From a virus: a stretch of DNA of 41,228 nt. The translations under genes were made by a program, and so were the position numbers. Where the stretch lies: IMG/VR virus record IMGVR_UViG_3300030329_004030, positions 1 through 41,228 of that record. The stretch is one strand, 5' to 3'. Position 1 is the stretch's first letter, and each line of letters opens with the position of its first letter. A model generated the notes under the pieces. That model had not been told where the DNA came from. It saw nothing but the letters and a program-made list of their open reading frames with translations, and did no database searches. Positions 14,004-22,077 of this stretch are shown here, in pieces.

Positions 14004-14768
14004 ATGGATGATGTCAACACTTGGCCGCGCCCGAGCTTCGTGGAGTACATGAAGGACGTTGAAGGCAAAGTACTTTCTCCTCAGTCGAAACGTCATATGG
14101 TCTACTGTGATCTAAATGGAAAGACAAGTGGCGAATGCACGATGGAAATCGATGGTGAAGTGAAAGAAGGCTACTGGACAGTTGGTTACGGTCACAACCT
14201 TGGCAAAGGCTCCAAGGCTAAGAATAAATTCATAAAGATCAATGGTGAGATGGTTGATGTCAGTAAAGGCATCACATCTGAGCAAGCGGATTGGCTTTTA
14301 AAAAAAGACATCATTGCCAAGACCAAGATCACTGCGAAGAATATTGAAGACAAGTACCCCGGAAAGTGGGACTCTTGGCCTACTGCCAAAAGAGAGGCAA
14401 TGATCGACTACACGTTCAATCTCGGCAAGAACGTGACAACTGCCTTTAAGAATTTGACTCAAGGAATGGTGGATGATGATCCCATCAAAATTGCCGGGGA
14501 GTTTCAACGGTACACCAATGTGGTCAGGGATTCAGATGGCAATATTACTTCCAAGAAACCCCTAGGTCGCAACAAGAAGTGGTGGAAGCAGTTTGGCGAG
14601 TCTTTGACTGGTATTCCTTATGAGGATACTGATGCGATTCAAAGTGAAGTCCAGTGGATGAAGTCACAAGGAATGGACACCGGACTTTGGGCAGTGGCAC
14701 AACCTCGCCCTGGTGGTCTTTGGGATGTTGAAACTGATGACGAATTCAAACTGGCTATGAGAAAATAA
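14004..14768 (+). CDS. T4-type lysozyme (GH24-like) endolysin
   Basis: 254 residues. The GH24 signature is E20 (M-K-D-V-E-G-K-V), then after an insertion Y-C-D (D36) and T59 in G-Y-W-T-V-G-Y-G-H-N-L-G, corresponding to the E-D-T triad of T4 lysozyme. A second conserved block is R-E-A-M-I-D-Y-T-F-N-L-G. A roughly 90-residue C-terminal extension ends in G-G-L-W-D-V-E-T-D-D-E-F. No signal peptide or membrane anchor is seen, so export would need a holin. Its position between capsid and tail genes also allows it to be a virion-associated lysozyme. T7 instead uses an amidase encoded early. Confidence 0.82.
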   Translation: MDDVNTWPRPSFVEYMKDVEGKVLSPQSKRHMVYCDLNGKTSGECTMEIDGEVKEGYWTVGYGHNLGKGSKAKNKFIKINGEMVDVSKGITSEQADWLLKKDIIAKTKITAKNIEDKYPGKWDSWPTAKREAMIDYTFNLGKNVTTAFKNLTQGMVDDDPIKIAGEFQRYTNVVRDSDGNITSKKPLGRNKKWWKQFGESLTGIPYEDTDAIQSEVQWMKSQGMDTGLWAVAQPRPGGLWDVETDDEFKLAMRK

Positions 14769-14769
14769 A

Positions 14770-15360
14770 ATGACTGAAGTGATCGGACGCACCACCCGGT
14801 TGGAAGCAATCAATACGATGCTCCGCAATATCGGTGAACGTCAGGTGGCGACCCTAGTGGACTCTACCCGAGGTGATGTTGCTGCGGCTGTGTCAGAGTT
14901 GAATGCGATTAGCCGAGCAGTTCAGGGCGAAGGCTGGCACTGGAACTACGAGAAACAAGAACTTTCTCCTGGAACGGATAAGAAGATCTCAGTGCCCTCC
15001 AATGCTCTCTATGCTGGTGTGGTGGGCCAAGCGGGCTACCGGGATGAAGTGGTTCTGCGCGGCGATTACTTTTACAACAAGACCGACAACACCTATCTCT
15101 TCACTGATGACATCGAGGTGGAGATGGTTCTCCAGGTGAGTTTTGAAGAACTCCCAGAGGAAGCTCGACAGTACATCATGATTCGAGCAGCAAGGGTGTT
15201 GGCACAGAACCGTGTAGGTGATCAAACAATCATTCAGTTCTCTGCGGCTGATGAGCAAATGGCCCGAGTCCAACTTGAAACAAGAGAGATGGAATCGGGT
15301 GATTACCATGTCTTCCAAGAATACAACCTCTCGAGGCTTCATAACCCATGGCTCCGTTAG
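14770..15360 (+). CDS. Tail tubular protein A, T7 gp11-like
   Basis: 196 residues, the same as T7 gp11 (196). It opens with T-R-L-E-A-I-N-T-M-L-R-N-I-G-E, characteristic of gp11 proteins, and has E-G-W-H-W-N-Y-E and R-A-A-R-V-L-A-Q-N-R. It forms the gatekeeper ring between portal and nozzle. It starts one base after the lysozyme stop and overlaps tail tubular B by 13 bp. Confidence 0.95.
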   Translation: MTEVIGRTTRLEAINTMLRNIGERQVATLVDSTRGDVAAAVSELNAISRAVQGEGWHWNYEKQELSPGTDKKISVPSNALYAGVVGQAGYRDEVVLRGDYFYNKTDNTYLFTDDIEVEMVLQVSFEELPEEARQYIMIRAARVLAQNRVGDQTIIQFSAADEQMARVQLETREMESGDYHVFQEYNLSRLHNPWLR

Positions 15361-18095
15361 TTTCCCAAGATGTGGATTCTTTGATCGGGGGAGTTTCGCA
15401 GCAACCTGTTGAGATTCGTAAGGACTCCCAGCTTGAGAAAGCGGATAATGTTGAATTTGATCCTGCGGTGGGACTCGCAAAGAGACCCGCTACTGAGTTG
15501 GTAGGGACTCTAAATCAAGCAACTCAGACTACTGTCAACTACCACAACTTCGATGGTGGTGTAGGGCACCGGCATGTGATTCGGGTGACTTCAGGAGCCA
15601 ATGATGCCGATTCAACCATTACCACTATCAATCTACAGACAGGTGTTGCAACAGATTTGGTTCTGACTACGCCACAACAAGAATATCTCAAGGGAGCCAA
15701 TCGGTTCTCATTCTTGTCGATAGGGGACACTACCTATGTGGCGAATGACAACCTGTCAACGAAGATCACCGAGAAGGCTGCGCCGGAATCTGCGGAAGCA
15801 TTGAAGACTTTGTTTTGGTTTCGGCAACCGAAGTTGAATGCTACGAGAGATGGTTATGAATCAATTAAAATCCAATCAAAGAACGAGGAGGGAGTAATTC
15901 AAACTATAGTTGTGACGGGCATAGAAGCTATAGGTGGTACCACTCTTCAGAGTTCGTCTATACATAAGCAACTAGCGTTTAATTGTTTTTACGGATTAAC
16001 TGGATTTGATATTAAGTCATCCACATTTTTATCATCAGATAGATACGTTGTTACGGGGGACTTGGTGTCAGCAACAGTTGATGAGGTAGATATTGACTGG
16101 TACACAGGGTTCTATGAAGAATGTGAGGCCCTGAGAGCGTATATAACCGCAAATGATGCGATTAACGCTGACGCATTAGGTTCATCTGACCATAACTACC
16201 CAGTATCTGGAACTTTTAACTATTCCGATTGGAGTGACTTCCCTAGTGTAGCTACTAGGTATTCTCCTTCTTTGTACTCCCCATGGACTTGGGAACTTCT
16301 AGGAAGTGATCCTACAACATCGGCTGCTGGTGGCGATAGTGAAGAACTTGTATGCGAACCAATCGTTGTAGGTACTTACGATCCTACAAATATCGCAGCC
16401 CAATCTCCCTATAACTTAACCCAAAAGTACTGGGAAGCCGCAGATGGGCACTCAGAAAACGTCTCGATCTTCTCCAATGAGACGGGACCTCTCCTGGAAG
16501 ACCTTCCTCCTATTGCTCCTGACGGTTTCCGAACGAGGATTACTACCGATTCCAATGCAGATGCCGATAGTTACTGGCTGAAGTTTGAACAAGATGATGG
16601 GACATGGATCGAAGATAGAAAGTTAGGAGAATCTATAGGTGTAGAACCAACAACGATGCCGCACAAGTTGGTCTATGAGTATGATGAATTGACTGAGGAG
16701 TGGGTGTTTACATTCAGCACTGAGACTTGGGCTGATCGAACGGTAGGTGAGTCTAGCACTCACTTGAAGCCTTCCTTTATTGGCAAAAACATCACAGACA
16801 TGATTCTTTATCAAGACCGTCTGGTGTTTGCTACCGAGACTAACCTTGTGTTCAGTGAGGCGCGAGAACCCACAAACTTCTGGCGCACTAGCATGGTAAA
16901 CGTCTTGGACTCAGATCGGATTGATATTGAAGTTTCAACCACTTCACCGGGAACGGGTACGATTCTTTCTCTGCATGATTCCCCTCTCGGCCTCTTAGCG
17001 TTCACTGATTCGGCCCAGTACATCATTACCAGTGGGGACAATCCTTTCACGGGGGCCAATCTAGTCACACATCTGATGTCTATGCATCCAGTGTCGAGTG
17101 GTGTAAAGCCTATCTATGCGAATGATCGAATCTATTGGCCCACCACCAAAGATGGCTACACAAAACTTTGGGAGTACAACCTTACCCAGAGTAAGGGTGA
17201 GGCTGTGGATGTCACCGGGCACTGCCCCACGTATATGTCTGGGGCTGCGCCTACATCCATTGCAAGTGATGAACTGGAAAATACAATCTACCTTACGATT
17301 GAAGGTAAGGTCTATGTTTACAGGTATCTCCAAGGGCCTGAGCAAAGGCTTCAGGCCGCATGGAGTCGATGGGTGCCTGCGGTATCGGGCATAATTTCAG
17401 ACTCTCAACACATCGCAGTCTTCGATGATTTCACATATTCGGTGGCTAAAACTGAAGTGTGGAAGTACCTAACAAACAAATCTGCTGATACTCCTGGGTG
17501 GAGGATTCATCTAGATCGTCGCGAGACCTTAACGCTTAGTAGCTACCATGCGGCATCTGATACGAATACCTTCACGGGCTTGAATGGGTACGCCAGCACT
17601 CTCGCTGTGAATGCGGACACGGGCGAGGTCTATGGCACGCTTACAACCGGAGCAAGCCCTGCGATATCTGGAGTGGGAGACCTGACGGGGAAAACCATTA
17701 TTTCAGGTATTCCCTACACAGCCGATATCGAACTCAGTCAGTTTGTCTACAAGCCTAGTGCATCGATGTACCGAACTAGTGTCACTCCCGTGCTGGGAGG
17801 GCGCACTCAATTGAAGACTGTTTCTATCAATTATGTGAGTAGTGGACCCTTTGAAGTCCTTTGTGACATTGGTTCTGAGGTAGAGATTACTAAGCACGAA
17901 GAAACGAACATGGAAGTAGGGATGACGATTGGTGACGGGGTAATGCCCGCAGTAGGCACTGGAGAGTTTATGACTGATGTGGGAGGACGAAGCACCGAGA
18001 CATCTATCTCGATCAAGTCTGATTCCACTCAGCCACTAGTGATCTCTACGTTGCGCTATGAAGTCATGTTCCACCGGAGAGGGGCGTATAGGTGA
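15348..18095 (+). CDS. Tail tubular protein B (nozzle), T7 gp12-like
   Basis: 915 residues, longer than T7 gp12 (794). The start follows the family pattern (V-D-S-L-I-G-G-V-S-Q-Q-P-V-E-I-R). The region F-S-E-A-R-E-P-T-N-F-W-R-T and L-L-A-F-T-D-S-A-Q-Y-I-I-T-S-G-D is also diagnostic. It builds the tail nozzle and carries fibres. The region about 15850-16450 (residues 170-365) is visibly richer in A/T and in A-ending codons than the flanks and may account for the extra length, suggesting an exchanged or inserted domain. It overlaps the next gene by 4 bp (GTGA). Confidence 0.95.
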   Translation: MAPLVSQDVDSLIGGVSQQPVEIRKDSQLEKADNVEFDPAVGLAKRPATELVGTLNQATQTTVNYHNFDGGVGHRHVIRVTSGANDADSTITTINLQTGVATDLVLTTPQQEYLKGANRFSFLSIGDTTYVANDNLSTKITEKAAPESAEALKTLFWFRQPKLNATRDGYESIKIQSKNEEGVIQTIVVTGIEAIGGTTLQSSSIHKQLAFNCFYGLTGFDIKSSTFLSSDRYVVTGDLVSATVDEVDIDWYTGFYEECEALRAYITANDAINADALGSSDHNYPVSGTFNYSDWSDFPSVATRYSPSLYSPWTWELLGSDPTTSAAGGDSEELVCEPIVVGTYDPTNIAAQSPYNLTQKYWEAADGHSENVSIFSNETGPLLEDLPPIAPDGFRTRITTDSNADADSYWLKFEQDDGTWIEDRKLGESIGVEPTTMPHKLVYEYDELTEEWVFTFSTETWADRTVGESSTHLKPSFIGKNITDMILYQDRLVFATETNLVFSEAREPTNFWRTSMVNVLDSDRIDIEVSTTSPGTGTILSLHDSPLGLLAFTDSAQYIITSGDNPFTGANLVTHLMSMHPVSSGVKPIYANDRIYWPTTKDGYTKLWEYNLTQSKGEAVDVTGHCPTYMSGAAPTSIASDELENTIYLTIEGKVYVYRYLQGPEQRLQAAWSRWVPAVSGIISDSQHIAVFDDFTYSVAKTEVWKYLTNKSADTPGWRIHLDRRETLTLSSYHAASDTNTFTGLNGYASTLAVNADTGEVYGTLTTGASPAISGVGDLTGKTIISGIPYTADIELSQFVYKPSASMYRTSVTPVLGGRTQLKTVSINYVSSGPFEVLCDIGSEVEITKHEETNMEVGMTIGDGVMPAVGTGEFMTDVGGRSTETSISIKSDSTQPLVISTLRYEVMFHRRGAYR

Positions 18096-18526
18096 ATGTT
18101 TATGTGGATGCCTCAACCTTAAAAGACGCGAAGTTCCTTTCCCTGCACATGCGGGACCTTGATTGCCGGGAGGTGGATCTCGCAGGGAACAGTCCGCTTG
18201 AAGCATTAACAAAAGGATTAGAACTGAGCGATGAGTGCTTGACGGCATTTATTGATGATGTTCCGATTGCGATGTTTGGAGTGGTTCCTTTTGAATCGGG
18301 TGGAGCCCCTTGGCTTCTTTGCACTGATCGGATTTCAGAGGTCTCGAGAAGGGTGCTTCGGGATGGGAGACGCTGGGTAGATGACCAGCATCAGAAGTAT
18401 GGCTACCTGACAAATGTAGTCTACTCAAAGCATGATGAAGCATTACGATTTATTGAATTCATGAAGTTTGACTTGACCAAACTAGTGGAAGTTAATGGTC
18501 ATGATTTCATTCAGTTTGAGAGGTAG
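18092..18526 (+). CDS. Internal virion protein, T7 gp13-like with GNAT-type fold
   Basis: 144 residues starting GTG 18092 inside the previous stop. Gene order (after gp12, before gp14) and size match T7 gp13 (138). The pattern A-F-I-D-D-V-P-I-A-M-F-G-V-V, G-A-P-W-L-L-C-T-D, then Y-S-K-H-D-E-A-L-R-F-I-E-F-M-K-F resembles an acetyltransferase (GNAT) fold as in other gp13 proteins. Enzyme activity is not implied. It is probably needed for virion core assembly. Confidence 0.8.
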   Translation: MNVYVDASTLKDAKFLSLHMRDLDCREVDLAGNSPLEALTKGLELSDECLTAFIDDVPIAMFGVVPFESGGAPWLLCTDRISEVSRRVLRDGRRWVDDQHQKYGYLTNVVYSKHDEALRFIEFMKFDLTKLVEVNGHDFIQFER

Positions 18527-18528
18527 AT

Positions 18529-19146
18529 ATGTGTACCCCTTTAGCACTTGGGTTGATTACTGGAACTGCAACGGTGCTTAGCACGGCAACTGCAATTACC
18601 GCTGCGGCTCAACAAGCGAACGCACAAAAAGAGGCTAATCAACGCGCAGCCGAGCAAGCCGCAGCACAAGCCACACAAAAGAACTATCAAGCCAACATTG
18701 CGGCTCAGCAAGAAGCGGCTATCGAAACAAGAGAACGGTTCAACATCCGTAAGGCCGAGCAGGAAACCTTGGGCTCTAATATAGCCGAAGCGTCTGCATC
18801 GGGGCTTAGGGGTGGCTATCTCCAGGATGTCTCTCAGGCTATCCAACTGGACGCACGGGAGCAGGAAGCAGGGCTTACAGTACAAAGGATGTTCTTTGAG
18901 TCAGCGAGGAGACAGGGAGGTGCTGTCACGGAGATGCAGCGAGCCAACATGGTTGACAACCTTCCCTCTTATGACAACACAGGGCTCACGATCACTCAAG
19001 GGATCTTGGGAGGTCTCTCGACTGGGTTGAATGTATACAGTGCTGGGGCAGATAGTGGTTTCTTTGATAAGAAAAAACCAAAAACGCCGGCAATGAGCGT
19101 TTCACAAGCGTCTTCCCAGTATGCAAGCTTAGGTTGGGATTATTAA
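18529..19146 (+). CDS. Internal virion protein B, T7 gp14-like
   Basis: 205 residues (T7 gp14 196). It starts M-C-T-P-L-A-L-G with a hydrophobic N-terminal segment. A long alanine/glutamine-rich helical region follows (A-A-A-Q-Q-A-N-A-Q-K-E-A-N-Q), and then F-F-E-S-A-R-R-Q-G-G. gp14 is ejected first and inserts in the outer membrane to begin the DNA channel. Position between the gp13-like and gp15-like genes supports the call. Confidence 0.88.
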   Translation: MCTPLALGLITGTATVLSTATAITAAAQQANAQKEANQRAAEQAAAQATQKNYQANIAAQQEAAIETRERFNIRKAEQETLGSNIAEASASGLRGGYLQDVSQAIQLDAREQEAGLTVQRMFFESARRQGGAVTEMQRANMVDNLPSYDNTGLTITQGILGGLSTGLNVYSAGADSGFFDKKKPKTPAMSVSQASSQYASLGWDY

Positions 19147-19147
19147 T

Positions 19148-22075
19148 ATGGCTATCGAAAAGAACCTAGAGCAACCCCGCAGACCTTTGCAGCGCACCTT
19201 TAATGTGGGTGGGAGTGGCAATACGATGGTAGGAATGCCTCGTATTCAGGACACCAACATTGGTCGCGTGGGGACTGACTTTGGCGTTGCGGTTTCCAAT
19301 GTCCTTAACGTAATTGCTCAGAAGCGCCCAGAGAATATCCAGAAGGGAAGAGAGCTTCGGGCACTTGATCCTGACCTAACTGATGCTGAAATCTTTGAAA
19401 AGCATGGGATCTCTAGGATGTTCTCCAACCAATACCTGGAGGGCATGCATGAGCAACAGGCTGTCGATAGCTTTAGTCGAGGAGTCAATCAAGCGGCTGA
19501 ACGATTAGATGAGGTTGCGGTTGCGGACCCTAGTCTAAGTCCCGTTGATTTATCCGAGTACGATTCGGATATGTGGATGCAGAGTACTGAAGGGCTACCT
19601 GACGAAGTACGTGCAAATGTCCTCATCCGAGCGGCTGAAACCCGAGCAACTCGCGTAGCGAATTCAATGGTTGTTCAGAAGAATAAGCGGATCTTTGATG
19701 TGGGTCGCCAGTACTCTGAGGGGCTGGAAACACTCGATGATACTGATACGGGAGATAATGACGTTAATCGGTGGTTGGATTGGAATTCTGGGTTTCGTAA
19801 AGAGTTTGTGCCTAAAGGTTCAATGTCTGAACGGGAATACCTCGAAGCCATTTACCCAGCAATTGATGCCAAACTTCAAGACCCGGACCTAACTGATGCG
19901 GATTCAGAGAACCTAGAAGCACTCATTAAGCAAGCATTCAAGTCCCATCACGGTTATGAATCAGAATTGTTGAAGAAGTTGAGGAGTAATGACGAAACAC
20001 GGGAGCGTTGGAGGGAAGATGAAGCGGCGGATGAAAAGAGGGAGGAAGCGGATGCAGTGTGGAAGGATGCTATGGATAGTTTTGAACAGGGGGAAGAGCT
20101 TACACCCCAGCAACAGTCCGGTCTAGCTAGACACCGCCTAGCTGCCCCATTTGTTCAAGCAACAAATGCCTTAGTTGTTCTCAACGCTAGGTCGCCTAGT
20201 GAACATAATATGTTGGTTGCAGAGATTGCTTCTGGGGCAGTGACTTATGATCCTTCACTACTAATAAAGTCCACTCCAGCGCAAGGTAAAGAACTCCGAC
20301 AGGCGCGTGACGCAGGTGAGGAAGAAAGGTCTAACTCTGTGTACAGTCTTTGGGGAAACAGTCTAATCCAAAAAATTGCACCAGTTGTAGGTGCGGACTT
20401 AGACCATAGTGAAACCCCATCCTCTAGGGCCCCGCGTAATCCTCGTTTAGGTATACCAACATTATACCAACCAAGCACACCCGGTGGACCGAGTACTTTT
20501 AGCGTGGATTTTGGCAACCAACAGTATGCGTTTCGTTCAACCATCGAGGGTGCTGCTACTGACCGCTGGACTCAATTGAGTAATTCCGCAAGGCATCAAT
20601 TGTTGGTTTCTCATCGAGCAGACATGATTACTGAGTACTTGAGGTGGAATGCCTCTGAAACTCGTAGTTCTGCTGAGCAAATTGCTAAGCGAGAGTCGCT
20701 TCTGGATGCATACACAAAGAGCTTTTCAGAGAAGGTGGATAGCTTAACTCTTGCACCGACTGTGGACTCTCCTGTGGTTGAAACTGCTATGGGGACGGCA
20801 CCTCAAATAGCTTGGGACGAAGCGGCTAATTCAGTGGGGAGTGTTCTTGGGGTAGTTGTGGGGACTCCGTTTGAGGCTTTCGGAGATCATGTCATGGCAC
20901 CTCTGATGGAGTGGGGACTTGAGTCGCCAATACAAAGTCCAGGGGCGTTTCCTGGTCATAGAATCCGTTTTGATCTCGATCCACATCCTCTACTGCGTGA
21001 ACCATCACTACAAGAAACAATGCAGACCAAAGTCAAAGAATTCCAAGACACCTTCAAAGCTATAACATCCGAACGGTTTGAACGAGGACGGGAAGCGGCC
21101 CGAGGGTTTAGTGTGGTTAAGGGTCCAGGCGAGCATCCTTTTCCCGGTTCTCTTGAACGTGGTAGGACAATTGCGCGTGGGTTGGGGGTTACTGCAACTC
21201 CTTCAGTAGACATTTCAGGTATACGTTCTGATCTAGCGATGATCAAAGGTTTAGAACTAAGCCCGAAAGGTCGAAAAGTCCAAAGTCAGATGATTGAGAT
21301 GAGTCATCAGTTACGGGACAAAATTCTGAAAGAAGTCAAGCCTGACCTTGAGTTGTTGAAAGAGTGGGATAGGCAAGCAGTTAGGGACTATGAAGGACGC
21401 GCCCGTGCGCAAGAGGTTGCAAGAGGACTAGAGCTAGCGGAGGCTCCAGAACTACCTGAGATTCCCGATGCATTTCCTCACGGTAGCCCCATGGATAGGT
21501 TGTGGAGGGCCACTCCCGAGTTTCAGCAAAGGGTGCGTTCATCAGAGACGCGGAAGAAAACAAAAGAAGCGATTAAGAAGGGGCTGGAGAAAACAAAAGA
21601 AACGATTAAGAAGGGGCAGGTAGGTACGCGAAAGGTTGTGAGTGGGATAAGTATTGATAAGAGTGTCCCACCTCTCATCACCCCTGAATTGATTGCGGTA
21701 GGAGAACACTTGCAAGGTCGCCTAGAAGACACCCGAGAAAACCTCCAAGGCTTGAGTGTTCAGAAGGTGGATAGGAATGCTTTAGAGGCTCAGCTTGAGG
21801 CAGACATCAAGGACTACGAAGTGTTTAAAAGAGAAGTAGAAAAACTTAGAGATCGCATTGAAGTATCGGTGGATGAAACACTTAGGCTACAGGGGGGGAG
21901 TAAGTTCCAGATACCCACTATTCCAGGGTCCTTAAAGCGTGCGCGTAGCCGGGCGCGAGAGTTGGAAGTCACTACTACCCCAGATCAAATCCTTTCCTTG
22001 ATCCTTACTACTGCTGAGTTGTCTCCTGGCGCGAAAGCAATGAACAAAGATCTTGAAGAGAGAACAGGACAATAA
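19148..22075 (+). CDS. Internal virion protein C, T7 gp15-like
   Basis: 975 residues, longer than T7 gp15 (747). It is mostly helical and charged. N-terminal part: N-V-G-G-S-G-N-T-M-V-G-M-P-R and a repeated D-P-D-L-T-D-A motif. It forms the periplasmic part of the DNA ejection tube. The C-terminal third is unusual: R-G-R-E-A-A-R-G-F-S-V (about residue 646), R-G-R-T-I-A-R-G-L-G-V (671), R-A-Q-E-V-A-R-G-L-E-L (753) and R-A-R-S-R-A-R-E-L-E-V (931) are copies of one motif, two followed by T-x-T-P and later L-S-P. A lysine-rich tandem duplication sits near residue 803. Confidence 0.82.
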   Translation: MAIEKNLEQPRRPLQRTFNVGGSGNTMVGMPRIQDTNIGRVGTDFGVAVSNVLNVIAQKRPENIQKGRELRALDPDLTDAEIFEKHGISRMFSNQYLEGMHEQQAVDSFSRGVNQAAERLDEVAVADPSLSPVDLSEYDSDMWMQSTEGLPDEVRANVLIRAAETRATRVANSMVVQKNKRIFDVGRQYSEGLETLDDTDTGDNDVNRWLDWNSGFRKEFVPKGSMSEREYLEAIYPAIDAKLQDPDLTDADSENLEALIKQAFKSHHGYESELLKKLRSNDETRERWREDEAADEKREEADAVWKDAMDSFEQGEELTPQQQSGLARHRLAAPFVQATNALVVLNARSPSEHNMLVAEIASGAVTYDPSLLIKSTPAQGKELRQARDAGEEERSNSVYSLWGNSLIQKIAPVVGADLDHSETPSSRAPRNPRLGIPTLYQPSTPGGPSTFSVDFGNQQYAFRSTIEGAATDRWTQLSNSARHQLLVSHRADMITEYLRWNASETRSSAEQIAKRESLLDAYTKSFSEKVDSLTLAPTVDSPVVETAMGTAPQIAWDEAANSVGSVLGVVVGTPFEAFGDHVMAPLMEWGLESPIQSPGAFPGHRIRFDLDPHPLLREPSLQETMQTKVKEFQDTFKAITSERFERGREAARGFSVVKGPGEHPFPGSLERGRTIARGLGVTATPSVDISGIRSDLAMIKGLELSPKGRKVQSQMIEMSHQLRDKILKEVKPDLELLKEWDRQAVRDYEGRARAQEVARGLELAEAPELPEIPDAFPHGSPMDRLWRATPEFQQRVRSSETRKKTKEAIKKGLEKTKETIKKGQVGTRKVVSGISIDKSVPPLITPELIAVGEHLQGRLEDTRENLQGLSVQKVDRNALEAQLEADIKDYEVFKREVEKLRDRIEVSVDETLRLQGGSKFQIPTIPGSLKRARSRARELEVTTTPDQILSLILTTAELSPGAKAMNKDLEERTGQ
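21555..21617 (+). repeat. 33-bp tandem duplication inside the gp15-like gene
   Basis: Two 30-base cores starting at 21555 and 21588 differ at one position. They encode K-K-T-K-E-A-I-K-K-G-L then K-K-T-K-E-T-I-K-K-G-Q in frame. The near identity suggests a recent duplication that lengthens a basic helix. Confidence 0.85.
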
Positions 22076-22077
22076 AT

